Under the pieces are notes generated by a model that saw nothing but the letters and a program-made list of their open reading frames with translations, had not been told where the DNA came from and did no database searches. 64,000 nucleotides of DNA from Bacillota bacterium (GTDB lineage Bacteria; Bacillota; SHA-98; UBA4971): the NCBI GenBank assembly GCA_030024085.1, contig JASEJE010000001.1, positions 124,001 to 188,000 on the forward strand, written 5' to 3'. A program made the translations under genes and the position numbers. Positions 51,602-60,427 of the stretch are shown piece after piece; position 1 is the first letter of the stretch, and every line of letters starts with the position of its first letter.

Positions 51602-52591
51602 TCAGCGCGACATGCGCGGCGCGCGCGCCACGAGGGTCTTCCCCGTCTTTGGTTCGACGACGCCCTCGAGCGTGCCCGGGCCGTCGGCGGAACTCAGCGT
51701 CACCACTCTCTCGAACATCTGCGCCTCGAAAAGGCACCTGAGCGCAGGCCGCCTCGCAACGTCCTCCAGCGACTCCCCGTGCGCCGTCGCCACGATGCTG
51801 ACCCCCGCGTTCATGACCTCACGGACGGCCACGGCATCCTCCTCCCTCCCGATCTCGTCTGTGACCACGAGGTCAGGGGACATGGACCTCACGAGCATGA
51901 TCATGCCCGCGGCCTTGGGGCACGCGTCAAGGACGTCGGTGCGCAGGCCCACGGTGTTCTGGGGCATCCCGCCGTGACAGGCCGCGATCTCGGAGCGCTC
52001 GTCGACGATTCCTACACGCAGGCCGGCGAGTCCGAGGAACGGGACGCCGTCGCCGGCCTGCCGGGCCACATCTCGCAGGAGTGTAGTCTTGCCGCAGCGC
52101 GGTGGGGATATGATGAGCGTGTGGAAGAGACGGTTGTGGGACTTCACGAGGTGCGGCATGACCGCGTCGGCCGCCCCGAGCACCTCGCGGGAGATCCTGA
52201 TGCAGAAGCCGGAGATGTCCTTGATAACCTTGACAGCGCCATTCTCCAGCACTGCGCGGCCTACGATGCCCACCCTGTGGCCGCCGCGCAGCGTGACGTA
52301 GCCCTGGCGGATCTCGTCCTCATAGGTGTAGAGGGAAGAACCGACCATGAGCTGGATGGTGACGAGAGCCTCCTGGTCGCCCAGCACGTAGCCTTCCTCC
52401 GGTCCGGAGGCGACCCCGCCCCGGGACGAGACAAAGACCTCTTCGTCCCCGGCCACCAGCATCACTGGGCGGCCGCGGCGCAGGCGGATCTCGTGGATCC
52501 TTGCGAGGAGTTCGGCAGGGATCACTTCGATGGCGGACCGCAGTCTGACCGGAAGGTAGGGCAGGATCTCGTCCACGACCACCCGGTCCAT
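51602..52591 (-). CDS. spoIIIAA: Stage III sporulation protein AA (ATPase)
   Basis: A secretion-type ATPase with the P-loop SPPRCGKTTLLRDVAR, a Walker B-like LVVTDEIGREEDA and an N-terminal domain (EIRLRRGRPVML). It is thought to power the SpoIIIA channel from the mother cell. I use the ATG at 52591 (MDRVVVDEIL), 329 residues. A TTG ten codons upstream (52621) follows an AGAGGGGGG site and is a real alternative. It opens the eight-gene operon. Confidence 0.94.
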   Translation of the reverse strand: MDRVVVDEILPYLPVRLRSAIEVIPAELLARIHEIRLRRGRPVMLVAGDEEVFVSSRGGVASGPEEGYVLGDQEALVTIQLMVGSSLYTYEDEIRQGYVTLRGGHRVGIVGRAVLENGAVKVIKDISGFCIRISREVLGAADAVMPHLVKSHNRLFHTLIISPPRCGKTTLLRDVARQAGDGVPFLGLAGLRVGIVDERSEIAACHGGMPQNTVGLRTDVLDACPKAAGMIMLVRSMSPDLVVTDEIGREEDAVAVREVMNAGVSIVATAHGESLEDVARRPALRCLFEAQMFERVVTLSSADGPGTLEGVVEPKTGKTLVARAPRMSR

Positions 52592-52621
52592 GGCTTTTCC
52601 GCGGCGTCCCTCTTGAAGCAA

Positions 52622-53044
52622 GGCACGTCCCCCCTCTTGTAACCATGCTTATGCGGGGGGACGGGTTTTATGACAGGCGCGCGGGAGAAGGTGAGGTACC
52701 GGGTACGTGTCCGGCGAAACTTGGCAGGGAGGCCCGTGCATCAGGCGCGGGGACGGTCGACAAGTCGCCATCCCCACGCCTGGCGCATAGTCTGATGTAA
52801 GAGCGGCCCGGCGACCTCCTTAGCTACAGACCATCACCTAAGTGTGGCGCCATAAGTTTCCGCCATCTTCCCTGACGGTGTTGGGGTTGCCGGTGCTTGC
52901 ACGACGGGGCGTCGAGAATTTGGCTAGCCCGCGCGCCAAATTCGAACGAGGCGCGCCGCAAGCGCGCCGTCCCCGGAGGGCAACACCGGCAACCCTGGAA
53001 CGGACTTGCGCGCTGAAAAGCAGCGCGAACTTGTGGCGATCCAC
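52622..53044. other. Intergenic region between spoIIIAA and efp, half filled by element C
   Basis: The 423-bp gap holds the sigma-E-like promoter (52646-52673) and the 211-bp element C. The 160 bp between them are GC-rich without further features seen. Confidence 0.5.
52646..52673 (-). promoter_or_regulatory. Sigma-E-like promoter of the spoIIIA operon
   Basis: On the minus strand TCATAAA (52667-52673), a 13-bp spacer and CATAAGCA (52646-52653) resemble the mother-cell sigma-E consensus (-35 ATA element, -10 CATA). It is 25-55 bp upstream of the possible spoIIIAA starts. spoIIIA is sigma-E controlled in Bacillus. Confidence 0.45.
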
Positions 53045-53048
53045 CTAG
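52838..53048. repeat. 211-bp near-palindromic element (copy C, inverted)
   Basis: This is the same element as 36522-36730 in opposite orientation: it opens CTAAGTGTGGCGCCATAAGTT and ends GAACTTGTGGCGATCCACCTAG. The inner words CAACACCGGCAACC, CGCGCCGTCCCCGG and the AATTTGGC...GCCAAATT centre are shared. Its right terminus contains the TAG stop codon of efp. Confidence 0.87.
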
Positions 53049-53602
53049 ACCCGCTCCAGGTACTGGCCCGTGCGCGTGTCCACCCTGATGACGTCGCCCA
53101 CGTTCACGAAGAGGGGCACCTGCACCACGGCGCCCGTCTCAAGGGTCGCAGGCTTGGACCCGCCGGTTGCAGTGTCCCCGCGAAGGCCCGGGTCGGTCTG
53201 GACCACGGCAAGCTCCACGAAATTGGGAAGCTCGACTCCGATGGGGGCGCCTTCGTACATCTGCACGCCGATGACCATGTTCTCTTTGAGGTACTTCTTG
53301 CCGTCCCCGAGAGTCTCGTCTCTCAGGATGAGCTGCTCGTAAGTGGACGTATCCATGAAATGGTTCTCGTCACCGGAGCTATAGAGGTACTGCATCTCCC
53401 GGTACTCTATATGGGCGCGCGGCAGCTTCTCGCCTGCCCGGAAAGTGCGCTCCACGACATACCCGGTCTTGATGTTCTTGAGCTTCGAGCGGACGAACGC
53501 GGAGCCTTTGCCGGGCTTCACGTGCTGGAAGTCCACCACGGTATATACCTCGCCGTCGAGTTCGATGGTCAGGCCAGTGTGAAAATCATTGGTCGATATC
53601 AT
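53045..53602 (-). CDS. efp: Translation elongation factor P
   Basis: EF-P relieves ribosome stalling at polyproline. 185 residues with three beta-barrel domains: [19 protein letters not shown], the [10 protein letters not shown] loop where the modifiable residue lies (Lys in KGSAF), and C-terminal [17 protein letters not shown]. The ATG at 53602 follows GGGGGTGG. Its TAG stop is formed within the last bases of element C, so the C-terminal RV ends exactly at the element border. Confidence 0.96.
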   Translation of the reverse strand: MISTNDFHTGLTIELDGEVYTVVDFQHVKPGKGSAFVRSKLKNIKTGYVVERTFRAGEKLPRAHIEYREMQYLYSSGDENHFMDTSTYEQLILRDETLGDGKKYLKENMVIGVQMYEGAPIGVELPNFVELAVVQTDPGLRGDTATGGSKPATLETGAVVQVPLFVNVGDVIRVDTRTGQYLERV

Positions 53603-53655
53603 GCATCCACCCCCCGGACTGGATCGAATACACATCTAATTCGCGCCATCTCTAG

Positions 53656-53684
53656 ATTATCCTTTACCTAAACTCAGATCTCAA
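53656..53684 (-). promoter_or_regulatory. Promoter of efp
   Basis: On the minus strand TTGAGA (53679-53684), a 17-bp spacer and GATAAT (53656-53661). It lies at the very end of the upstream peptidase gene, 54 bp before the efp start. Confidence 0.55.
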
Positions 53685-54774
53685 TGAGATGCTTCGGCGA
53701 CCGCGTGAGATTTCGCGCGCCACCTTCCTCGACGACCACGAGGTCCTCGATGCGGACGCCCAGGTTCCCCGGGAGGTATATGCCTGGTTCCACGCTCACG
53801 ACCATGCCCCGCTCCAGCACCGCGGACGAGGTTGGGGCAAGCCGCGGTTCCTCGTGCACCGCGAGGCCGACTCCGTGTCCGAGGCCGTGGCCGAAGTTCT
53901 CGGCGTAGCCTGCCTCTTCGATGATCCGCTGCGCGATGCCGTGCGCCTCGTCACCCTTCATGCCTGCCCTGATCCCCTCGAGCGCGGCTTCCTGGGCGCG
54001 GAGCACGATGTCGTAGATCCTGCGTTGCTCGTCGGATGCCCGGCCCAGGGCCACGGTGCGCGTGCAGTCGCCCCGGTAGCCGTCCACGACCGCGCCGAAA
54101 TCGAGCACTATGAGTTCGCCAGGCACGAGCCGCCTGTCGGTGGCGACGGCATGCGGCATGGCGCCGTGCGCGCCGGAGGCGACTATGATGTCGAAGCCGA
54201 GCCTCTCGGCGCCGTTCTTCCTCATGAACCACTCCATCTCGAGGGCGACCTCGATCTCAGTCATGCCCGGCCTCATCATCGTGACTATGTGGGAGAACGC
54301 AGCGTCGCCGAGGGCCTCGGCGCGCCGGATCTTCTCGATCTCTCCCTCATCCTTCACCATCCGCATCTTCTCGACGAGGCCCTCCACCGGAACCAGCTTC
54401 ACGCCCTCCAGCTCCGACGCAAACGTCTCGTGCTGCTTGAAGGTGACGACGTCCTTCTCGAAGCCAAGAGCCTTCACGCCGATCTCGGCCAGGACCTCCT
54501 TCAGCGTGTCGATCATCTTCACGCCGTGCCTGATGATGCGAAAGTCCGGCGCCTGGCTCGTCGCCTGCTCGATGTAGCGGAAATCCGTCAGGAGCACGGC
54601 GTGCTCCTGCGACACCACCACGAACCCCGAGGACCCGGTGAATCCTGTCATGTAGCGCCTGTTCTCGGGGCGGATCACCAGCAGCGCGTCTATCTCGTGC
54701 TCCTTCAGGGACTCCCGCAGCCTTGTTATCCTGGCCGCCTCGCCTGCCACACGGCACCACCAGCCCTTCCTCAT
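53674..54774 (-). CDS. M24 Xaa-Pro peptidase
   Basis: An aminopeptidase P/prolidase-like enzyme of about 366 residues. The creatinase-type N-terminal domain (IDALLVIRPENRRYMTGFTGSSG) is followed by the pita-bread domain with metal ligands in VLDFGAVVDGYRGDCTRT, GHGLGHGVGLAVHEEP, VSVEPGIYLPG and GVRIEDLVVV. It sits just upstream of efp, the common yqhT-efp order. ATG 54774 is used; a GTG eight codons on is possible. Confidence 0.93.
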   Translation of the reverse strand: MRKGWWCRVAGEAARITRLRESLKEHEIDALLVIRPENRRYMTGFTGSSGFVVVSQEHAVLLTDFRYIEQATSQAPDFRIIRHGVKMIDTLKEVLAEIGVKALGFEKDVVTFKQHETFASELEGVKLVPVEGLVEKMRMVKDEGEIEKIRRAEALGDAAFSHIVTMMRPGMTEIEVALEMEWFMRKNGAERLGFDIIVASGAHGAMPHAVATDRRLVPGELIVLDFGAVVDGYRGDCTRTVALGRASDEQRRIYDIVLRAQEAALEGIRAGMKGDEAHGIAQRIIEEAGYAENFGHGLGHGVGLAVHEEPRLAPTSSAVLERGMVVSVEPGIYLPGNLGVRIEDLVVVEEGGARNLTRSPKHLIEI

Positions 54775-54850
54775 GCAACCGCCGGCGACCCGCACCGGAT
54801 CGCCGGCGATCTATGGTCTCGACCGTCGAACCTGTCTGGACGAGAGTATT

Positions 54851-56149
54851 CTACCTGAGCCCGGCGTTCTCCTGCTCCCCTGGCGCTGATGTCGCGTCGC
54901 TCACGCTCACTATGCGCGGCGTGACGAATATCACCATCTCGGTCTCCTTCGCCTGGACCTTCCTGTTCTTGAAAAGCTCGCCCAGGATCGGGATATCCCC
55001 CAGTATGGGGAACTTCAGCATGCTCTCGATCTCCTCGCGCTGCAGGAGCCCTGCGATGGCGAGGGTCTCGCCGTCCCGCACCGTGGCTATGAGGTCCGCT
55101 TCCCTCGTTCTCACGTGCGGGTAGCCCTGGGTCTGTTCTTTGCCGAGGATGGACGATACCTCGGGGTGCACGTGCACGGTTATGAGGCCGTTCCGGTTCA
55201 CGCGAGGGGTGATGATGAGCTTGACACCGGCTTCGATGAACGACACGGTCTGGCTCGTCTCGCCGCCACTAGTGCTGGTGACTATGACGGGGATCTTGTC
55301 GCCGATGAATATCCTTGCCTCAGTGCCGTCGAGCGTGGTGGTTCCGGGTCGGGCGATGGTGACGGCCTTGCCCGAGTCCTCCAGCATCTGGAGGAACGGT
55401 CCCACTGCGAGCGAAAGCCCGACGAATGCGCCGGTGGCGGGGTCCGTTCTTATATATACTTTTCCGAACCCACCGTACTCCCCTGACTCCGCCCAGTTTA
55501 TCCCGTACTCGTCCATCGCATCCTTGGCGATCTCCTCGAGGCGGGCATCGATGCGCACCATCGGGATTGGCACGTCCAGCTTCTCCACGACTTTGGCGGC
55601 CTCCTCGAGCTCGACCAGGGCTCCGGAGGCTATGATCGACATGGTGCGCTCGTCCACCTGCAGCCTGTCAGCAGGGATCACGAGGCTGAGGGCCTGCTTC
55701 ATCTCGGCGGGCGTGGAGTAGTGCAGCTTGAAGACCTTTGTGGCGATCTTGTCGAAGCCTTCCTTGAAACGGCCGGGGGCGGCGACCACCAGGGTATTGC
55801 CGAGATAGCGGTAGGCAAGGCCCGTCGCCCGCGTGACAAGCTCCACGGCGTCGGCGACGGGGACGGCCTTGAGGCTCAGGGTGACCTCGCCTCTCACGGA
55901 CGGGTCTGCCACGATGTTGACTCCCCCGAGGTCCGCAAGGATCTTCAGGACGTCACGGATGTCGGCGCCCTTGAGGTCGATGGTGACGGGCTGCGGCTGT
56001 GCCTGCTGTGATGCCGTCCCAGCCTCCTGACCCTCGGTGGCCTCCTGTGCACGCGCCAGCCGCGACCCCGGTGCCGCCAGACATGCCAGCACCATTACGA
56101 GCAGAACTATAAGGGCGACGCGCCCTATCAGGCGCGGAGATCTTCTCAT
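54851..56149 (-). CDS. pilQ: Type IV pilus secretin (PilQ/GspD family)
   Basis: A 432-residue secretin with a signal peptide (ALIVLLVMVLACLAAPG), an STN/N0-like segment (VTIDLKGADIRDVLKILADLGGVNIVADPSV), an N1-like repeat (KVFKLHYSTPAEMKQAL), and the C-terminal secretin core (TSQTVSFIEAGVKLIITPRV, ETLAIAGLLQREE, PILGDIPILGELFKNR). Secretins form pores in outer membranes, so its presence in a spore former is notable. It is the last gene of the pilM-N-O-P-Q run. GGAGG lies 9 nt before the ATG. Confidence 0.92.
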   Translation of the reverse strand: MRRSPRLIGRVALIVLLVMVLACLAAPGSRLARAQEATEGQEAGTASQQAQPQPVTIDLKGADIRDVLKILADLGGVNIVADPSVRGEVTLSLKAVPVADAVELVTRATGLAYRYLGNTLVVAAPGRFKEGFDKIATKVFKLHYSTPAEMKQALSLVIPADRLQVDERTMSIIASGALVELEEAAKVVEKLDVPIPMVRIDARLEEIAKDAMDEYGINWAESGEYGGFGKVYIRTDPATGAFVGLSLAVGPFLQMLEDSGKAVTIARPGTTTLDGTEARIFIGDKIPVIVTSTSGGETSQTVSFIEAGVKLIITPRVNRNGLITVHVHPEVSSILGKEQTQGYPHVRTREADLIATVRDGETLAIAGLLQREEIESMLKFPILGDIPILGELFKNRKVQAKETEMVIFVTPRIVSVSDATSAPGEQENAGLR

Positions 56150-57411
56150 CGTTTACCGCCTCCCCCGAGTTCCAGCACGAACTCCTCGCCTTCCTTTAGC
56201 ACTACTATGGACTTCTCCCCGACGGACTTCACCGTTACGCCTCCGATCTCGTCGCCGGGTCGCACGATGCTGCTGCCCTGGGGAGTCCTCACTATCGCGT
56301 ACGCTGAATCGCCGGCGGAGATAATCCCGGTAACGAGCATAAGCGGGGGTTCCACGCGTGGCTTCGGCGGCGGGACGGGCTCCGCGGGCTTGCTCTCGGG
56401 ACCGGGCACCGTGACAGCGGGTGACTCCTTTCCGGCATCGGACGTGCCTGCGGGTGTGGGACCGCCCGTCTTGCTTGCGGTCGCCTCCGGCCTGCTGGCG
56501 GTTGCAGGCTTCCCCGCGTCGCTCCCGGCAGGGGGCTTCTCCGGGACGGCATGCCCCTCGGGTTTCTTCTCTCCAGCGGCCGGTGGCGCCGTCCCGACGG
56601 ACTCATCGCCCGGCGCCGCGGATCCCGTCGTTTGCCCGGCGGGGCCTTCGCCAGCCCGAGCCTTCGGTGCCCCAGCGACATCGCTGGCAGCGGCATGTGC
56701 CCCGATGGCAGGCGGAGCGGACTCTCCTTTCGAGGTCTCGACCGGCCCTTTTTCCGGCGCGGAGTCCAGCTTGCCTTCGGGCGCCGAGGACGCACCGCTG
56801 TCTGTGGCTCGCGGCTCCTCTCCCGCCGCCGGCGCTGCCGGCAACTGCGCCACGGTCACGGGTGGTGCCGACTCCGCTGCAGGCGAGGAGACGGGCTTTG
56901 CGTCCTCCTTCGGCTTCGCGGCTGGCTTCTCCGCAGGTCCGTCCGGTTTCGTCGCCGGCTTCGAGGCGTTCTTAGCCGAGGCCGCGGCGATGATCCTGCT
57001 GACCTCGTCGCCTCCGGCTGGCATGGGCCCGGTGCTCGCGGGGCGCTGCCCTTGCGTGCGGTAGTACCGCGCAATGGAGCTGTCAGGAGCGAAAGGATCG
57101 TCGTCGCCCCTTGCAGGAACCACGACGGGTTCCTCTTCCCTGCCCTCCTGCGTGACAGCGGGAAGCGGCTTCTGGAGTTCGCGCCACCTCTCCGGGATGG
57201 CAGACATTGCGATAGCCGTCGCACGCGCAGGAGGCGATCCCTTTTCTACAGGCGCATGCACCGCCATCATGCCGACCCCGATTGCGGCACCGAGGACCAC
57301 CATGACGAGAAAGGCGACCACCGCAGCCGGAGGTAACATCCTCATGCGAGGTAGCCCCCGACTGTGCCGCCCGGGATCCCCAACCCCAGTACCGGTGTCG
57401 AGTCGACTCAC
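56146..57411 (-). CDS. PilP/GspC-like protein with a very long Pro/Ala linker
   Basis: A 421-residue protein with one transmembrane helix (VVAFLVMVVLGAAIGVGMMAV, about 29-49). A linker of about 300 residues rich in Pro, Ala, Glu and Lys follows. The C-terminal beta domain (LVTGIISAGDSAYAIVRTP, IVRPGDEIGGVTVKSV) resembles the PilP/GspC homology region that contacts the secretin. Family members are usually 150-300 residues, so the linker is exceptional. It overlaps pilQ and the PilO-like gene by 4 bp each. Confidence 0.7.
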   Translation of the reverse strand: MSRLDTGTGVGDPGRHSRGLPRMRMLPPAAVVAFLVMVVLGAAIGVGMMAVHAPVEKGSPPARATAIAMSAIPERWRELQKPLPAVTQEGREEEPVVVPARGDDDPFAPDSSIARYYRTQGQRPASTGPMPAGGDEVSRIIAAASAKNASKPATKPDGPAEKPAAKPKEDAKPVSSPAAESAPPVTVAQLPAAPAAGEEPRATDSGASSAPEGKLDSAPEKGPVETSKGESAPPAIGAHAAASDVAGAPKARAGEGPAGQTTGSAAPGDESVGTAPPAAGEKKPEGHAVPEKPPAGSDAGKPATASRPEATASKTGGPTPAGTSDAGKESPAVTVPGPESKPAEPVPPPKPRVEPPLMLVTGIISAGDSAYAIVRTPQGSSIVRPGDEIGGVTVKSVGEKSIVVLKEGEEFVLELGGGGKR

Positions 57412-57980
57412 TTGCCACCCCTACCCTTCGGGACTACGTACAGGACGACCGAGAACGTCGCGTCCAGAGCCTGCGCCCCTGCAGCGTCTCCGGTCTCCCG
57501 GGGCGCACCCAGACGCACGCCCTTTACGCTCATCGCCCGCCCGAGCGAGAGAAGCCTGTCGAGGAAAGCCTTCACTTGTTGATAAGAGCCCTGGACCTGC
57601 ACGGTGAAGGGGATCTCCCCATAGGGGCTCGACGCGGACGGCGATCCGAGAGAAAGGGAGGCCACGGTGGCTCCTGAGGCGGATGAAATCTTCTCGAGAT
57701 CTCTCAGGAAATGCGGTATGCCCGTCTCCCTGGTTACCGTCTGATCGATCTCCTGGAGGGACTTCAAAGATTCCTCATACTCGGCCCGCAGGCTCGCAAG
57801 GGTCTCGCTCTTCTGGGTGATCGACCCGATCCTGCGGCTCATGAGGTCAAGACGCTGGGAGAGGTCCGCGGCCTCGCGCGACATGGGAGAAAGGACGTAC
57901 GCGTAGAACACATAGCCCGCGAGGGTCAGGCCAAGGACGACGGCAATGATGTATGTGGGCATACGGCTCCGGCCGCTCAT
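57408..57980 (-). CDS. pilO: PilO-like pilus alignment protein
   Basis: A 190-residue protein: a short cytoplasmic start, one helix (TYIIAVVLGLTLAGYVFYAYV), a coiled coil (AADLSQRLDLMSRRIGSI), and a ferredoxin-like C-terminal domain (IPFTVQVQGSYQQVKAFLDRL). It pairs with PilN in the inner-membrane alignment complex. It overlaps the neighbours by 4 bp (ATGA and GTGA). Confidence 0.85.
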   Translation of the reverse strand: MSGRSRMPTYIIAVVLGLTLAGYVFYAYVLSPMSREAADLSQRLDLMSRRIGSITQKSETLASLRAEYEESLKSLQEIDQTVTRETGIPHFLRDLEKISSASGATVASLSLGSPSASSPYGEIPFTVQVQGSYQQVKAFLDRLLSLGRAMSVKGVRLGAPRETGDAAGAQALDATFSVVLYVVPKGRGGK

Positions 57981-58531
57981 GGCTTCTCGCCCCCTGTGCC
58001 CGAGAGCGTCGCCTGCGCCTGAAAGGCGAGCAAGCCTGCGCTCTCGCCGGCCCTTCTCGCGCCTGTGAGGCGCACGTCCTCGAAGAGGTCAGACTCCTCA
58101 AGGGTCAGCATAAGCGAGGCCACAGCCTCGAGCGACGCTGCCTCTCCGTCTATCGTCGCCTTGCCGTCGTCAGCGAGGCCGAACTGCACGAGGCGCACAC
58201 CCGCTGGAATGAGTCGCGAAAGGTTTCCCAGGATCTCCTGCGCCGGGAGGCCGCCGTCAACCTGTTTCCTGGCTGAGGCCAGCTTTGCCAGCACCTCGTC
58301 CTTGCTCTTGCGCGTCTCCTGTATGTCCCGGTCCAGCCACGCGTAGCGAGCGTAGTCTTCCTCTTGCGCTTTCAGAGAGCGGCGCAGGTCTGCGACCTCC
58401 TGCGCCTTCACCACGTAGAGAAGGACGACCACGAGCACGAAGGCGCACACCGACGTCGCCGCCATTATCCGCAGGGGGCTCGTCCTGGGCGGCCTGGGTA
58501 GCCCTGACGGCAGCAGGTCAATGCCTTTCAA
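57977..58531 (-). CDS. pilN: PilN-like pilus alignment protein
   Basis: A 184-residue protein beginning IDLLPSGLP, close to the conserved N-terminal INLLP motif through which PilN binds PilM. One helix (VCAFVLVVVLLYVVKA) and a periplasmic coiled coil plus ferredoxin-like domain follow. The TTG start at 58531 overlaps the pilM stop by 4 bp and has GGAGG just upstream. Confidence 0.87.
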   Translation of the reverse strand: MKGIDLLPSGLPRPPRTSPLRIMAATSVCAFVLVVVLLYVVKAQEVADLRRSLKAQEEDYARYAWLDRDIQETRKSKDEVLAKLASARKQVDGGLPAQEILGNLSRLIPAGVRLVQFGLADDGKATIDGEAASLEAVASLMLTLEESDLFEDVRLTGARRAGESAGLLAFQAQATLSGTGGEKP

Positions 58532-59655
58532 GAGTCCTCCACCCCCCGCAGCGCAAGCCCGATTGCAACGGAGAGGGACGGCCCGTGAGCGGAGAGCACC
58601 TCTCCGACGCGGGTCCCCTTAGCAGGACGTGCGTTCTTCAGTGGGTCTCCCAGGCGTACTGCTACACCGAGGTCGGACTCGAGGAACTCTGCGAGCCCCG
58701 CTAGCCTCGCCCCACCGCCGGTGAGGATGACCGAGGCGATGGGCGCATCCGCGCCGCGCCTGGTCCTTGCCTGCGCGTCACAGTAGTCGAGGGATCGTCT
58801 CAATTCCAGGGCGAGCCTGGCTGCAACGCCGCCCAGCGCCTGCTCCACGGCGCCGTCCTCAGAAGCGGCGTCCTCCACGAAAGCACCACCGGCTACTGCC
58901 GTAGGGGACGGCACCGGCACACGAGACCTGCGTTTGGCTGTCTCCGCCCAGCCCACGCCGCGGCCCGTAGCCTCGGCCACGGCCGCTGTGAAGTCGTTCC
59001 CACCAATGGGGACGATCCGGGTGAACCTGAGCACCCCGTCATCGGAGTATGCGAGATCGGTGGTCCCTCCGCCGATGTCAGCATAGAATCCCGAGGTCTC
59101 GGCCCTTCCGTCGCGGAACACGCGGTCCAGTGTGATGGGCTGGATGTCGAGGGCGACCGGGTACACCCCCGCAAGCTGCATCGTTTCCACGTGGCTCTGC
59201 ACCAGCTTCTTCGGCGCGGCCACGATCATGACCTCGATCTTGTCTGACTGCGCCTCCGGAGAGCTGACGATCTGGAAGTCTATGCTGGCGTCTTTTGCAG
59301 GATAAGGGATGTAGGCTCCCGCGTCCCACTTCACCGCCTGGGCGAGTTCCTCCCCTGGCATGCGCGGGAAGAGCGCGTGCCTCACCACGACGTCGTCGCC
59401 GGCAATGGCTGCGTATACCTCGTTGGAGCGAATTCCGCCTGCGCGCATGGCCTCCTTGACGGCGGCGGCGACCTTCGGAGGGTCGAGCACGCTCCCCTCG
59501 GCGACCGCGCCTTCAGGCGTGGGATGCACCCCCGCGCGCGTTATCTCTACCGCGCCTTTTGTTTTCGTGATCTCGACCACCTTGATGAGGGTGGTCCCGA
59601 TGTCGAGCCCGACGGCGCGCTTCGCGCCACCGAACGGAAGAAGCGGGCTTAAGAT
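58528..59655 (-). CDS. pilM: PilM-like ATPase with a probable AUC start
   Basis: An actin-like cytoplasmic pilus protein. The conserved N-terminal motif AVGLDIGTTLIKVVEI is encoded upstream of the first GTG at 59580, so the gene must start earlier. Between the in-frame stop (59668-59670) and that GTG there is no ATG, GTG, TTG or CTG. The ATC at 59653-59655 lies 5 nt after AAAGGGGG and is the best candidate, giving 375 residues. GFYADIGGGTTDLAY and SVILTGGGARLAGL are the other nucleotide-site motifs. A sequencing error is the main alternative. Confidence 0.82.
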   Translation of the reverse strand: MLSPLLPFGGAKRAVGLDIGTTLIKVVEITKTKGAVEITRAGVHPTPEGAVAEGSVLDPPKVAAAVKEAMRAGGIRSNEVYAAIAGDDVVVRHALFPRMPGEELAQAVKWDAGAYIPYPAKDASIDFQIVSSPEAQSDKIEVMIVAAPKKLVQSHVETMQLAGVYPVALDIQPITLDRVFRDGRAETSGFYADIGGGTTDLAYSDDGVLRFTRIVPIGGNDFTAAVAEATGRGVGWAETAKRRSRVPVPSPTAVAGGAFVEDAASEDGAVEQALGGVAARLALELRRSLDYCDAQARTRRGADAPIASVILTGGGARLAGLAEFLESDLGVAVRLGDPLKNARPAKGTRVGEVLSAHGPSLSVAIGLALRGVEDS

Positions 59656-59680
59656 GACCGCCCCCTTTCAAGACACGAAC

Positions 59681-60427
59681 TCAGAATCCGACCTGGCCGA
59701 GCCACGGGAACACCAGGCGTATCACCCAGGTCCCCGAAATACACACGATGATCGCTCCCGCCGCAATGAAAGGCCCGAACGGGATCTCGTCTTTGCGCCT
59801 CTTGAGGCCAGCGGCCATAAGCGCGATCCCGACCGCGGCCCCGATGAAGCAGGCGATCATGAATGAGGCAAGCCCGCCCCATGGCCCGAGGAAGCTTCCC
59901 ACGAGCGCCATCAGCTTGACGTCCCCGCCCCCCATGCCGCCGCGGCTCAAGAGGGCGATGAGGAACACGAGCCCGCCACAGGCAAAAAGCCCAACCATGC
60001 GCATCGCAACCTCGCGGAGACCCCCGAGCGCTCCCGCCGCCACGCCCACGACCATCCACGGAAGCGTAAGCCTGTCGGGTATCACCCCGTGGCCCAGGTC
60101 GATCCCCGCCGCGACCACGACCAGGCTCGCCAGCACGAGATAGTTGAACGTCCCGACCGTGGCTCCCCGCCCCATCACGATTAGGAGAAAAATAAGTCCG
60201 ACCCCGACCTCCATGGCGGGGTAAAAGAGTGATATCCTTTCTCCACAGTGCCGACACCTGCCACGGAGCAGTATATAACTCAGCACCGGCACAAGCTCCG
60301 CCGGCCCCAGCATGGCCTTGCACTTCGGGCAGTGCGAGCGTGGCCACACCACCGACTCGCCGCCCGGGAGACGGTGAATGCAGACACCAAAAAAGCTGCC
60401 GACTTGAGCGCCGAGCACGAACGCCAC
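59681..60427 (-). CDS. pilD: Type IV prepilin peptidase/methyltransferase
   Basis: A 248-residue membrane aspartyl protease that cleaves prepilin leaders. The zinc tetracysteine (CPKC and CRHC), the catalytic aspartates in GIDLGHGVIPD and GGGDVKLMA, and about eight helices are present. The GTG at 60427 has no well-spaced Shine-Dalgarno. An in-frame ATT four codons upstream lies 10 nt after GAGG, so the true N-terminus could be slightly longer. Confidence 0.92.
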   Translation of the reverse strand: MAFVLGAQVGSFFGVCIHRLPGGESVVWPRSHCPKCKAMLGPAELVPVLSYILLRGRCRHCGERISLFYPAMEVGVGLIFLLIVMGRGATVGTFNYLVLASLVVVAAGIDLGHGVIPDRLTLPWMVVGVAAGALGGLREVAMRMVGLFACGGLVFLIALLSRGGMGGGDVKLMALVGSFLGPWGGLASFMIACFIGAAVGIALMAAGLKRRKDEIPFGPFIAAGAIIVCISGTWVIRLVFPWLGQVGF

